Below the pieces are notes generated by a model, which saw only the letters and a list, made by a program, of their open reading frames with translations, ran no database searches and was not told the origin of the DNA. Made by a program: the position numbers and the translations under genes. This document shows, in pieces, positions 54,452-63,489 of a stretch of DNA of 64,000 nucleotides (the stretch's first letter is position 1; each line of letters opens with the position of its first letter). Location of the stretch: positions 1-64,000 of the forward strand of contig NZ_CP046244.1 in assembly GCF_009735625.1 (NCBI RefSeq). The letters are read 5' to 3'. This DNA is from Moorella glycerini (lineage in GTDB: Bacteria; Bacillota; DSM-521; Neomoorellales; Neomoorellaceae).

Positions 54452-55657
54452 TTATTTCGCCAGCATCTCGCTCAAGACTGTTGGGAAGAAGGCGTAAAAC
54501 TCGGTGGAGCGGACGACATCCTCAATGGGTACCTGATCCAGAACGGTATGGGCGTATACCTCATCGCCAGGGCCGAAGCCGATGGCCGGGATACCGGCTT
54601 TACCCATCCAGTAGGTGCCGTTGGTGCTGAAAACCCACTTGCCTATACCTGTGGACCGGCCAAAAAGCTGCTCATAGGTTTTGAGGCCGGCCTGCACCAG
54701 GAGGTGATCCTCCGGTAAGGCCCAGGCCGGGAAGTATTTATCTACTTTAAAGACAAAGCCGGTATAGCTGGGTTCATCAAATTCCAGCACTTCCACCATG
54801 CCGCCGAGGGGCGCGGCCACTTTGCGTACCTGCTCCACGGCCATCTCCTGGGTTTCCCCAAAGGTCAGGCGGCGGTCGATGTATATAAAGCACTCATCGG
54901 GCAGGGCATTGATGGAAGGCGTCTTGCAGTGAATATCAGTGACGGCAATGGAGCCTTTCCCCAGGAAGGGGTCATCAATAAACTCGTCCCCCATCTGGCT
55001 GATACCTTTGATAATTTCCGCCATCTTATAAACAGCATTGACCCCGCGCTCCGGGGCGCTGGCATGGCAGGTCCGGCCCTTGGTGGTAACCTTCATCTCC
55101 ACCCGGCCGCGGTGGCCGCGGTAGATATTCATTTTCGTCGGCTCACCGATGACCACAAAGTCGGGTTTGATCTTATCCGTGACCACCAGGGAGTTGGGGG
55201 CCACGCCGTCGCAGATCTCTTCGATATTGCCGAAGTAATAAAGGGTGAAATCCCGGCTGAGGCCCAGGTCCTTCATAATTTTGAGGCCATACACCATCCC
55301 CGGGGTCGAATTTTTCTCATCCCCGGCGCCCAGGCCATAGAAGATGCCGTTCTCTAGCTTGCCCTGATAGGGGTCCCACTGCCACTGGCCGGAATCGGCT
55401 ATATCAACCGTGTCAATATGGCTGTCGTAAAGCAGGACCTTCGGACCGTTGCCAATGCGGCCGACGATATTGCCCATGCTGTCCAGGAAGACGTCGTCAA
55501 AACCCAGCTTTTTCATTTCCTGGCCAATGCGCTCGGCCACCGCTTTGATGTTCCCGTTGGGGCTGGGGATGGCCACTATGTCCCGCAAAAACTGGATTAT
55601 GTCCTCCCGGTGCCTCTCTACCTCCGCCTTAATTTTTTTAATAGTTTCCTCATGCAT
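54452..55657 (-). CDS. YgeY-family selenium metabolism-linked M20 hydrolase
   Basis: A 401-residue M20/ArgE-type metallohydrolase. Zinc-site segments: LLYDSHIDTVDIADSGQWQW (His, Asp), LGAGDEKNSTPGMVYGLKI, FGNIEEICDGVAPNSLVVTD, and IGFGPGDEVYAHTVLDQVP. The sequence resembles the YgeY family, which is found with selenium-dependent molybdenum hydroxylase genes. None of those partners is in this window. It acts on an amide or related bond of unknown substrate. A copy of the recurrent element lies about 90 bases upstream. Confidence 0.85.
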   Translation of the reverse strand: MHEETIKKIKAEVERHREDIIQFLRDIVAIPSPNGNIKAVAERIGQEMKKLGFDDVFLDSMGNIVGRIGNGPKVLLYDSHIDTVDIADSGQWQWDPYQGKLENGIFYGLGAGDEKNSTPGMVYGLKIMKDLGLSRDFTLYYFGNIEEICDGVAPNSLVVTDKIKPDFVVIGEPTKMNIYRGHRGRVEMKVTTKGRTCHASAPERGVNAVYKMAEIIKGISQMGDEFIDDPFLGKGSIAVTDIHCKTPSINALPDECFIYIDRRLTFGETQEMAVEQVRKVAAPLGGMVEVLEFDEPSYTGFVFKVDKYFPAWALPEDHLLVQAGLKTYEQLFGRSTGIGKWVFSTNGTYWMGKAGIPAIGFGPGDEVYAHTVLDQVPIEDVVRSTEFYAFFPTVLSEMLAK

Positions 55658-55782
55658 CTGCTTTCCCCCTCTTAGCGCTGCTTAACTTGGCTTTAATCGG
55701 GTTGTCATTTTTAACTTACAGTTAATTTATTTCCACGTTGAAAGCAAAATTCCTGCCGGTTAGTAAAAATTTAACTGCTAAA

Positions 55783-56820
55783 TTAACTGCTAACCAGGCG
55801 CGCCCAGATAAATTTCACCAGAATGCGGCCAATAGCCGTCAGGGGTACGGCCAGGAGCAGGCCGGTCACGCCCCAGAGTTCGCCGCCGGCCAGGAGGGCA
55901 AAGATAATTACCAGGGGGTGCAGGCCGACACTTTCACTTAGAATACGGGGTGCCAGTAAACTACTTTCTACCTGCTGGACAATGACCATGACTGCCAGGG
56001 CGTAGAGGGCCGTTTTTTTGGCTTCCAGCAAGGTCAGGGCCAGGACGGGAACAGCGCCGATTACCGGTCCAAAATAAGGAATTAAATCGGCCAGGCCCAC
56101 TACTACGCCTAAGATGACTGCGTACCGGGAACCGACCAGGGCCAGGCCCAGGCCTGTTAGGATACCTACAATCAGGGACACCAGCAGGTGGCCGCGGATG
56201 AAACTGGTCAAAACCCGGTCAATCTCCAGCCACAGGCCCAAAACATCTTCTTTCACCTGGATGGGTAGCAGGTGGCTGGCCGCCCGGCCGATCTGTTCAC
56301 TATCGCGCAAGAGGTAGTAGGCTAAAATTGGCGCCAGGAGGAAACTGGCAGCCCCGGCCAGGAGATCGAGCAAGGCCTGGAGGGCCTGGCGGGTGCCCTG
56401 CTGAAAGGTAGCGCTGATATTGGTGATAGATTCATCTAAAAGCCGGCGCAGGCCGGCAGGTATGGCTACCTGATGGTAACGCCGGTAGAAACCCTGGAGC
56501 AGGCCTTCAACCTCGGCCGTAAAGGCCGGTAGCTGGGTAAGAAATTCATTTAATTCCCGGATTAGCTGGGGTAAAATAAAGAAAAACAACGGCAGGGACA
56601 GGGCCAGGATAAGCAGGTAGAGGAGTAAAATGGCCAGGGGCCGTCTTAAACCCTTCTTCTCCAGCTTGACCATGGCCGGCTTTAAAAGGTAGGCCAGGAA
56701 GGCCGCCAGGAGGAAAGGTGTCAAAATCTCGCGCACGCGGTACAGAAAAAATAAGGCCGCGGCCAGGAAAAGCCCGGCCCCGGCCAGGCGCCAGATTTTG
56801 AAAACCCGCTTTGTTGTCAT
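55783..56820 (-). CDS. AI-2E family transporter (YdiK/YtvI-like permease)
   Basis: A 345-residue membrane protein with about eight helices. It has the N-terminal pattern FLLAAFLAYLLKPAMVKLEK and the C-terminal core ILGVVVGLADLIPYFGPVIG, then HPLVIIFALLAGGELWGVTG. The AI-2E name comes from TqsA; substrates in this family vary and the ligand is unknown. It precedes the PRC-barrel group genes upstream on the same strand. Confidence 0.88.
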   Translation of the reverse strand: MTTKRVFKIWRLAGAGLFLAAALFFLYRVREILTPFLLAAFLAYLLKPAMVKLEKKGLRRPLAILLLYLLILALSLPLFFFILPQLIRELNEFLTQLPAFTAEVEGLLQGFYRRYHQVAIPAGLRRLLDESITNISATFQQGTRQALQALLDLLAGAASFLLAPILAYYLLRDSEQIGRAASHLLPIQVKEDVLGLWLEIDRVLTSFIRGHLLVSLIVGILTGLGLALVGSRYAVILGVVVGLADLIPYFGPVIGAVPVLALTLLEAKKTALYALAVMVIVQQVESSLLAPRILSESVGLHPLVIIFALLAGGELWGVTGLLLAVPLTAIGRILVKFIWARLVSS

Positions 56821-56832
56821 GCTTTTCCCATC

Positions 56833-57021
56833 CTAAGGTCTAACCTGGGGGCGGCGGCGGACAACTCCCCTGGAGCGCGCCGGGAACTGCTCCTCTGGCA
56901 GTGCAGGAGGCACCGGTTCTTGCTGCCACAGAGGTGTTTCCCGGGGCCAGTTTAAGATACTGCCGATTATGGCCCCCATGATGCTGCCGGCAATAAAACC
57001 ACGCCAGAAGCTCACGCCCAC
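56833..57021 (-). CDS. small membrane protein, 62 residues
   Basis: An N-terminal glycine-rich helix (FWRGFIAGSIMGAIIGSIL) of the YtxH type, followed by a proline-rich basic tail (PVPPALPEEQFPARSRGVVR). It is 12 bases upstream of the AI-2E transporter gene. Function unknown. Confidence 0.65.
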   Translation of the reverse strand: MGVSFWRGFIAGSIMGAIIGSILNWPRETPLWQQEPVPPALPEEQFPARSRGVVRRRPQVRP

Positions 57022-57030
57022 TTTGCTCCC

Positions 57031-57180
57031 CTACCCTTCCAGGGCTATTAAGGTCCCGTCCTCAGCGACATTAAAGATTTCCCGGCGATCGTTAAATTCT
57101 ACATAACAATCCCAGCAATAGTATTGATCGGTACCGATTTTACCGATGGATTTACTCCCGCAGTGGGGGCAGTTTAACAT
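57031..57180 (-). CDS. small zinc-ribbon protein, 49 residues
   Basis: Starts at ATG 57180, overlapping the PRC-barrel gene by 7 bases, and begins MLNCPHCGSKSIGKIGTDQY. A second CxxC (CWDC) completes a zinc ribbon. A longer upstream start exists but adds an unnatural sequence. It belongs to the small gene cluster 56.8-57.6 kb. Function unknown. Confidence 0.7.
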   Translation of the reverse strand: MLNCPHCGSKSIGKIGTDQYYCWDCYVEFNDRREIFNVAEDGTLIALEG

Positions 57181-57647
57181 TTTACCCACTCCCTCATGAT
57201 TACTGCATCCGTACTCCACTCAACCTCCCCGGTGAGGGGGATTTCCTGGCGCCCCTCCAGGAGGTCGTTGACCAGGCCCGTAGATATCTCCAGGGCCTTC
57301 ACCTGGCCAGAAGGAAGATCAACTACCAGGTCCTCTACCAGGCCCACTTCCTGGCCGTCCCGGCTTAAAAGGCGCAGGCCTTTAATTTCCTGCCAGCGCC
57401 TGAACCCTGCCGGCAATTCGTGGCCGACGGCCTCTGCACCGGCAACAGTAAAGGTTTTTGGGCCCCTGGCCTGCAATTCCTCAAAGGATACCACCCGGGG
57501 CTGCCGCAGCCAGTTGCCGCCGGCCAGAACCAGGGCCTTTAAAAGGCCGCTTTTCTCGTCATAAAGGAGGTCCTGGACCCGGCCCAGTTCTTCCCCCCGG
57601 TCCTGGCTGATGACCGGTAAACCAACCAGTTCCCTCCCCTTGGGCAT
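57174..57647 (-). CDS. PRC-barrel domain protein
   Basis: A 157-residue protein with two PRC-barrel units (about 1-75, GLPVISQDRGEELGRVQDLL, and 85-150, GLRLLSRDGQEVGLVEDLVV). No membrane segment. GGAGG precedes the ATG. PRC-barrel proteins of this kind are linked to sporulation or ribosome processing in Firmicutes, but the role here is unknown. It heads a group with the zinc ribbon, membrane protein and AI-2E genes. Confidence 0.88.
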   Translation of the reverse strand: MPKGRELVGLPVISQDRGEELGRVQDLLYDEKSGLLKALVLAGGNWLRQPRVVSFEELQARGPKTFTVAGAEAVGHELPAGFRRWQEIKGLRLLSRDGQEVGLVEDLVVDLPSGQVKALEISTGLVNDLLEGRQEIPLTGEVEWSTDAVIMREWVKC

Positions 57648-57729
57648 AGCCGAACCTCCGCCAAAAAAGATAACCTTCCTCTAGTATAACCAGGGAAGGT
57701 TAACGGCATGCGCTTGGCGTTTCTCCCAT

Positions 57730-58842
57730 TCATCGCAAATCAGGAACTTGGATAGGCTCAATGGTCCCGCCGCCTACCACCAGGTCACCCTGGTAGTAAA
57801 CGACCGCCTGGCCCGGGGTGATGGCCCGCTGGGGCTCGTCAAACTCCAGCCTGGCCCGGCCGTCTTCCAGGGGGTACCAGGTGGCCGCCGCCTCGGGGGC
57901 CCGGTAACGAATTTTAGCCGTTACCCGGGCCTGGGAGGGCAGTTCCCCCCACAAGATGTAGTTGTTGTCCCGGGCATAGAGAACACACCGCTCCAGGTCT
58001 TCTTTGCCCCCAACAATAACAGCATTGCGTTCTGGATCCAGGGCTACCACAAAGTACGGCTTACCCAGGGCCAGACCCAGACCTTTACGCTGGCCGATGG
58101 TATAATAAGGTAATCCCCGGTGCTGGCCCAGGAAGCGGCCTTGAACATCCAGGATCGGGCCGGGTTTTATAGCCTGCGCTACCTTGCCGCGGAGGTAAGC
58201 GCGGTAATCGCCCTCGGTGATAAAACAAATATCCTGGGACTCGGCTTTTTCGGCTACCGGCAGGCCATACCGTTTAGCAATTTGGCGTACTTCAGTCTTG
58301 GTATACTCTCCCAGGGGTAATATGATATGGGCCAGCTGTTCCTGGGTGAAGGAATAAAGAACATAGCTCTGGTCCTTGTCGGCATCCCGTCCTCTAGCCA
58401 AAAGGTACCGGTCGCGCCCGGCATCGTAAAGGCGCCGGGCATAATGGCCGGTGGCCAGATAATCCATACCCAGGGCCCTGGCCTTTTTTAAAAGGGCATC
58501 AAACCTTACCCTGCGGTTGCAAGCTATGCAGGGATTGGGAGTTTCCCCTTTTAAGTAAGAGGCGATAAAATAATCAATGACTTCCCGTTTAAAAAGCTCG
58601 CGAAAATTTAAGACATAATAAGGTATATCCAGGATACCGGCCACCCGGCGGGCATCGTCGACGGCAGCCAAACTGCAACAGCCGGTTTCCCCCGCTGGTG
58701 GCGGCGTACCCTCAGGCCACTGGTCCAGGGTAACGCCGATTACTTCATAGCCGGCTTCCTTCAATAATGCGGCGGCCGTAGAACTGTCCACGCCGCCGCT
58801 CATGGCTACCATAACTTTTTCCTTGCGGGCCGCTTTGGCCAC
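57730..58842 (-). CDS. mnmA: tRNA-specific 2-thiouridylase MnmA
   Basis: A 370-residue enzyme that adds sulfur to uridine-34 of tRNAs, using persulfide sulfur from a cysteine desulfurase. It has the PP-loop SGGVDSSTAAALLKEAGYEV, the catalytic pair in NPCIACNRRVRFDALLKKA and QDICFI, and TIGQRKGLGLALGKPYFVVA. It lies downstream of iscR-iscS-iscU on the same strand, a usual arrangement in Firmicutes. Confidence 0.95.
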   Translation of the reverse strand: MAKAARKEKVMVAMSGGVDSSTAAALLKEAGYEVIGVTLDQWPEGTPPPAGETGCCSLAAVDDARRVAGILDIPYYVLNFRELFKREVIDYFIASYLKGETPNPCIACNRRVRFDALLKKARALGMDYLATGHYARRLYDAGRDRYLLARGRDADKDQSYVLYSFTQEQLAHIILPLGEYTKTEVRQIAKRYGLPVAEKAESQDICFITEGDYRAYLRGKVAQAIKPGPILDVQGRFLGQHRGLPYYTIGQRKGLGLALGKPYFVVALDPERNAVIVGGKEDLERCVLYARDNNYILWGELPSQARVTAKIRYRAPEAAATWYPLEDGRARLEFDEPQRAITPGQAVVYYQGDLVVGGGTIEPIQVPDLR

Positions 58843-58897
58843 CCCCTGAATTTAGGAAGTCAGAAGGCCACATTAGCTCATCATCGTGAGGAGAATC

Positions 58898-59275
58898 TCA
58901 GGATGCTTTCTTACTCTTATTCTGGAAATCTTCGATGGCTTTATGCAGGGCGTCGGCAGCCAGGTTGGAACAGTGCATCTTCTGGGCCGGCAGGCCATCC
59001 AGGGCCTCGGCTACCGCCTTATTGGTTATTTGCAGTGCTTCTTCTATTGTTTTTCCTTTGACCATTTCCGTCACCATGCTGCTGGTGGCAATGGCGGCAC
59101 CACAGCCAAAGGTTTTAAACTTGACATCCTTGATAATGCCGTCTTCTACCTGGATATACAGGCGCATGATATCGCCGCAAACGGGGTTACCTACTTCTCC
59201 GACACCGCTGGCATTTTCAATCTCGCCCACATTACGGGGATTGGTAAAATGGTCCATAACCTTTTCCGAATACAC
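58898..59275 (-). CDS. iscU: iron-sulfur cluster scaffold IscU/NifU
   Basis: About 125 residues from GTG 59275, giving MYSEKVMDHFTNPRNVGEIE, the normal family start, with AAGGGAG 8 bases upstream. Scaffold cysteines lie in GNPVCGDIMRLYI, KTFGCGAAIATSSM and KMHCSNLAADALHKAI. It assembles Fe-S clusters on the sulfur supplied by IscS. Confidence 0.95.
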   Translation of the reverse strand: MYSEKVMDHFTNPRNVGEIENASGVGEVGNPVCGDIMRLYIQVEDGIIKDVKFKTFGCGAAIATSSMVTEMVKGKTIEEALQITNKAVAEALDGLPAQKMHCSNLAADALHKAIEDFQNKSKKAS

Positions 59276-59303
59276 CCTGCTCACTCCCTTGTTTCTCCTT
59301 TTT

Positions 59304-60467
59304 TTACCTGTTGTACAGGGGCGACATGGAACGCAGCCGGGCCACTATCTCCGGCATAACTTCCAGGACGTAGTCAATATCTGCTTCCGTATTGTCACGG
59401 CCCAGGGTCATGCGTACCGAGCCGTGGGCCACTTCGTGGGGAATCCCCATGGCCAGGAGGACATGGGACGGGTCCAGGGAACCGGAAGTACAGGCCGAAC
59501 CGCTGGAAGCGCAGATGCCCTTCATGTCCAGGCTCAAAAGCAGGGATTCGCCTTCCACATAGCGGAAGCTGAAGTTGGCATTGGTGGCCACTCGTTTTTC
59601 CCTGTCGCCGTTTAACTGCACATCCTCAATCCGGCTCATAATACCGTCAATCAGCTTGTCCCGCAGGGCCTGCAAGCGTTCCATCTCAGCAGGCAATTCC
59701 TGGCCGGCCAGTTCCGCGGCCCGGCCAAAGCCGATAATACCCGGCATGTTTTCCGTGCCCGGCCGGCGCTTGCGCTCCTGGGCCCCACCGTGGAGGATAG
59801 GGTTAATCCTGGTCCCTTTACGGATATAAAGACAACCAACGCCCTTGGGCCCGTAAATCTTATGGCTGGAAGCCGAGAGCAGGTCAACATTCAATTCATC
59901 GACATTAACGGGGATTTTGCCCACGCTCTGGACGGCATCGGTATGGAAGATAATCCCCCGCTCCCGGGCCAGGTGTCCTATCTCTTTAATGGGCTGGATG
60001 GTACCCACTTCATTGTTGACGTGCATGACGCTGATGAGGATGGTTTCATCGGTAATGGCCTCTTCGACATCCTCTACCCGTACCAGGCCTTCCGGGGTTA
60101 CCGGCAGGAAGGTTACTTTAAAGCCATGGCGCATCAAATACTGAGCCGTATGCAGGACGGCATGGTGCTCAATACTGGAGGTTATAATATGGCGGCCCTT
60201 TTTCTCGTTGGCCGCCGCCGTGCCGATGAGGGCCAGGTTATCAGCCTCAGTACCACCGCTGGTAAAGAAGATCTCCTCCGGCCGGGCCCCGATGAGGCTG
60301 GCTACCTTTGCCCGGGCCTCGTCCAGGGCCTTTTTCGCCTCCCGGCCGTAACTGTAAATGGTGGAGGGATTGCCAAAGGCCTCATCCTTGAGAAAAGGCA
60401 GCATGGCGTCCAGTACTTCGGGCCGGACTGGTGTGGTGGCACTGTGATCAAGGTAAACCCTGCGCAT
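59304..60467 (-). CDS. iscS: cysteine desulfurase IscS/NifS
   Basis: A PLP enzyme that takes sulfur from cysteine. From ATG 60467 it has 387 residues starting MRRVYLDHSATTPVRPEVLD. The PLP lysine is in LLSASSHKIYGPKGVGCLYI. The flexible active-site cysteine lies in GICASSGSACTSGSLDPSHV. It is in the iscR-iscS-iscU-mnmA order and supplies both scaffold and MnmA. Confidence 0.96.
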   Translation of the reverse strand: MRRVYLDHSATTPVRPEVLDAMLPFLKDEAFGNPSTIYSYGREAKKALDEARAKVASLIGARPEEIFFTSGGTEADNLALIGTAAANEKKGRHIITSSIEHHAVLHTAQYLMRHGFKVTFLPVTPEGLVRVEDVEEAITDETILISVMHVNNEVGTIQPIKEIGHLARERGIIFHTDAVQSVGKIPVNVDELNVDLLSASSHKIYGPKGVGCLYIRKGTRINPILHGGAQERKRRPGTENMPGIIGFGRAAELAGQELPAEMERLQALRDKLIDGIMSRIEDVQLNGDREKRVATNANFSFRYVEGESLLLSLDMKGICASSGSACTSGSLDPSHVLLAMGIPHEVAHGSVRMTLGRDNTEADIDYVLEVMPEIVARLRSMSPLYNR

Positions 60468-60488
60468 TAATTCCACCCTTTTCTTTCC

Positions 60489-60941
60489 TCAAATATAATA
60501 CATGTAGTATTTGTCGTTTTGCTGTATTTTACTGGCTTGGGCTACCATGTCAGCCAGGGTAAAGCTGTCCAGGACGTCGCTGATGCTGTCCCGCACCTTT
60601 TCCCAGATGCCCCTGGTGACACAGGTTTCCGCCCGCTCGCAGCCCTCGCCTTCGCCGGCATTCAGGCAATCTACCGGGGCAATAGGACCTTCCAGGACGC
60701 GGATAATATCTCCCACGGTAATTTCTTCCGGGTCGCGGCTGAGGATATATCCTCCCTGGGCGCCACGGACGCTTTTTACCAGGCCGGCCTTGCGCAAAAC
60801 GGCAATGAGCTGTTCCAGGTAATGCTCGGAAATATCCTGCCTTTCGGCCACACTTTTAATGGGGATGGGGCCTTCGCCGTAATGCTGGGCCAGGTCAAAC
60901 ATGGCCCGCAGGCCATATTCACCCCGCGTTGAGAGTTTCAC
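60489..60941 (-). CDS. iscR: Rrf2 family regulator (IscR-like)
   Basis: About 150 residues from GTG 60941 with GGAGG 7 bases upstream. It starts VKLSTRGEYGLRAMFDLAQH, with the winged helix and recognition segment (SEHYLEQLIAVLRKAGLVKS). Three cysteines for a 2Fe-2S cluster are present in the CLNAGEGEGCERAETC segment. It should repress this isc operon when clusters are sufficient. The promoter at 60982-61010 is overlapped by a probable operator. Confidence 0.93.
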   Translation of the reverse strand: MKLSTRGEYGLRAMFDLAQHYGEGPIPIKSVAERQDISEHYLEQLIAVLRKAGLVKSVRGAQGGYILSRDPEEITVGDIIRVLEGPIAPVDCLNAGEGEGCERAETCVTRGIWEKVRDSISDVLDSFTLADMVAQASKIQQNDKYYMYYI

Positions 60942-60981
60942 CCCACCACCTCCAATCCCTACTGGTTTCCTCGGCAATAAT

Positions 60982-61010
60982 ATCTTAGCAACTAACTCGG
61001 GTATTGTCAA
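60982..61010 (-). promoter_or_regulatory. isc operon promoter with overlapping Rrf2-type operator
   Basis: TTGACA (61005-61010) and TAAGAT (60982-60987) with 17-base spacing. The spacer reads ATACCCGAGTTAGTTGC, which, together with the -10, resembles the Rrf2/IscR consensus (ATACCCGAGTnnn..). Autoregulation is likely. Confidence 0.65.
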
Positions 61011-61075
61011 TGCTAAAGTTGACTTTTTTACTCTGCTTTTTAAATTATCCCGTACGGAAAGAAAATATACTGATT

Positions 61076-62449
61076 TTAGATTCCTTCCCTGGTAATTTCG
61101 ATTAATTGTTTTAAGTTAGAGCACTCTTTAACGACATGGCAAAAAGGAGCGTAAAGGCCTATTAAGCTATCCTGGGTATTCCACAGGGTCCTGGGTTGGG
61201 GATTCAGCCAGATAACTTTTCTTGCTTTCCTGGCTATCCGGGCAAAAGTTTCCACTTCCGGCCGTCGCCAGTTATTACGCGCATCGCCCAAAATTAATAG
61301 ACTTGTCCAGGAGCTTACCATATCTCCATAACGCTCCAGGAAGAGCTGGAAAACGCGCCCATAATTAGAAAAACCGCTTGCCGAGCAACGGCTAAAACGC
61401 GCTACCCGCTCCATTGCCTCAGCAGCCGGGAGGGCGGCGACTTCCAGGGTAATTTCAGCAATTTCATCAACAAAGGCGAAAGTGCGCACCTGGCGAAAAG
61501 TATGCTGCATGGCGTATACCATTTCCAGCATAAAAAGGCTAAAAGGAGCAACCGACCCCGAAACATCGCACAGGACTACCAGTTCCGGCTTTGCTTCGCG
61601 CTTCCTGCGGTAACGCAACCGCCAGGGCACACCTCCCCGCCGGCAGGCTTCCATAACCGTCCGGCGCAAGTCTATCTTTCCTTTTGGCGCTGCCCGGTAG
61701 CGCCAGGAGTACTTGCCTCCTAAATATTGCCCCAGGCGCTTCAAATAAGGCCGCAGGACGGCAATATCTCTTGCAGCCAGATCGGACCAGTTCTTTTCGA
61801 CCAGGTTATAGGCCCGCAGGATAGGTACTAACGCCTGCGGGCCAAACTTCCGAAATAATTTTATCTCTAACTTTTGGCGGATTAACTTTTCTACCAGCTC
61901 CAACCTTTGCCGGGCAACAGAGGCCTCTGTTTTGCCTGCCTGTTCTAATAAATTTAGCCTGTGCTGGACCGCCTTCCAGTTTAACGCCAACCTGGCTTCT
62001 TTTACTTTTCCGTCCAGGTGGTCCAAAAACTCCTCCCGCAATTCACCCTGCTGGGCCAGGGAGAACTCGGTCAGGAAATCCAGGGCCTTGTCTGACCCCT
62101 CCAGGAGGGCTGCCAGGACATCCTCCACCGGCAGCTGCCTGCTGGCGTGTTTCAGGCCCTGCCCGCTTACAGTACCCCTGCTGCCATCCAGCTTTTTATC
62201 TTCCCCGCCAGCACCGCCCCCCTGGAGTTCCAGAAGCCTGGCCAGGGGCATTAAGTTTTCGTATTTTTTTACCAGGGTAACCCGTAAAACGTCCAGCCAG
62301 CAGGCAGGAGGGGTAACATTCAATCCCCGCCAGGCATCCAGTACTTCGTCCAGGGAAACGCTTACTCCGGCTGCCCGCAGTAAGGAGGCAATGTCCAGCA
62401 ATAACCCCGGGATATCCCGGCTGCAACAATCCAGCCCTTTATTTCTCAA
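61076..62449 (-). CDS. VWA-domain protein (CoxE-like)
   Basis: A 457-residue protein of the VWA/CoxE type that partners a MoxR ATPase. The first 250 residues are helical. The VWA domain starts about residue 295 (LVVLCDVSGSVAPFSLFMLE), with the DxSxS metal-ion site, and continues to LLILGDARNNWRRPEVETFA. It follows the MoxR gene with an 11-base overlap. In CO dehydrogenase-type enzymes such pairs help metal-cofactor insertion. No substrate enzyme is nearby. Confidence 0.88.
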   Translation of the reverse strand: MRNKGLDCCSRDIPGLLLDIASLLRAAGVSVSLDEVLDAWRGLNVTPPACWLDVLRVTLVKKYENLMPLARLLELQGGGAGGEDKKLDGSRGTVSGQGLKHASRQLPVEDVLAALLEGSDKALDFLTEFSLAQQGELREEFLDHLDGKVKEARLALNWKAVQHRLNLLEQAGKTEASVARQRLELVEKLIRQKLEIKLFRKFGPQALVPILRAYNLVEKNWSDLAARDIAVLRPYLKRLGQYLGGKYSWRYRAAPKGKIDLRRTVMEACRRGGVPWRLRYRRKREAKPELVVLCDVSGSVAPFSLFMLEMVYAMQHTFRQVRTFAFVDEIAEITLEVAALPAAEAMERVARFSRCSASGFSNYGRVFQLFLERYGDMVSSWTSLLILGDARNNWRRPEVETFARIARKARKVIWLNPQPRTLWNTQDSLIGLYAPFCHVVKECSNLKQLIEITREGI

Positions 62450-63314
62450 CCCTGCTCCACCAGCCCCTTTTAGCCTGTACCAGGGTCAGGTCTTCATGGT
62501 TTTTGATCAATACCGGTAACGTGGCCCTAATTACCTTCTCATCTATATCAGTTACTTGCAGTTCCTGCAAAACTTTAGCCCATTCCAGGGTTTCCGCTAT
62601 GCTGGGCGGCTTTTTTAAGCCCCGGCTACGCAGGCTCTGGACGAAACCCACTGCCTGGGATGCTAACGGAGCTGGTATGGACGGCATTTTCAACTTCAAG
62701 ATGGCTAGCTCTTCCTCACGGCTGGGGTAGTCCAGATAAAGATAAAGGCAACGGCGTCTCAAGGCATCGCTCAATTCGCGGCTGCGGTTGCTGGTAATAA
62801 CGACTATAGGCCTGCTCCTGGCCTGAATGGTGCCATATTCGGGTATAGAAACCTGGTAATCGGAGAGGGCTTCAAGGAGAAAGCTCTCAAATTCCTCGTC
62901 GCTTTTATCAACTTCATCAATGAGCAGGGTAACAGGCTGGCAGCTCAACATGGCCTGCAGCAGGGGGCGCGGTAATAAAAACTCCTCGCTAAAAAGATCT
63001 TTTTTGACCTCCTGCCAGGAACTCCTGCCTTGCGCCTGCAGGTAAAGGAGTTGCTTGTGGTAATTCCATTCATATAGGGCCCGGCTTTCGTCCAGTCCTT
63101 CGTAACACTGGAGGCGAATTAATTCGGTAGCAGTAGCCCGGGCAAGGGCTTTAGCCAGCTCTGTCTTGCCAACCCCTGCCGGCCCCTCTACCAGGAGGGG
63201 TTTACCTAAAACTTCGGCCAGGTAAGCCGCCGTCTTAATGGTATTACCGGCCAGATACCCGGCGCGATACAACTTTTGACCGGCATCCTCAGGGCTTTGG
63301 AAAAACAAAATCAA
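62439..63314 (-). CDS. MoxR-type AAA+ ATPase
   Basis: A 291-residue ATPase with Walker A GPAGVGKT at 44-51, Walker B in VTLLIDEVDKSDEEFESFLL and the sensor segment IVVITSNRSRELSDALRRRC. MoxR proteins act as chaperones with VWA partners in the assembly of metal-containing enzymes. The TTG start at 63314 is tentative. It forms a two-gene operon with the CoxE-like gene. Confidence 0.92.
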   Translation of the reverse strand: MILFFQSPEDAGQKLYRAGYLAGNTIKTAAYLAEVLGKPLLVEGPAGVGKTELAKALARATATELIRLQCYEGLDESRALYEWNYHKQLLYLQAQGRSSWQEVKKDLFSEEFLLPRPLLQAMLSCQPVTLLIDEVDKSDEEFESFLLEALSDYQVSIPEYGTIQARSRPIVVITSNRSRELSDALRRRCLYLYLDYPSREEELAILKLKMPSIPAPLASQAVGFVQSLRSRGLKKPPSIAETLEWAKVLQELQVTDIDEKVIRATLPVLIKNHEDLTLVQAKRGWWSRVEK

Positions 63315-63489
63315 CGCCCTCCAAGAATGTAAATCATTTAAGCAAAATTATACATTATAGCATTTTACCATGCCAGGCCTTCATGGGGGGAATAGCAAAC
63401 TCGCGCCGCAAATGGCCAGGGCTTGCAATACCTGGCAAGGTATGCTAGTTTTATTTCTGCTGGAAATTTAGCAATAGGAGGGCTGAACC

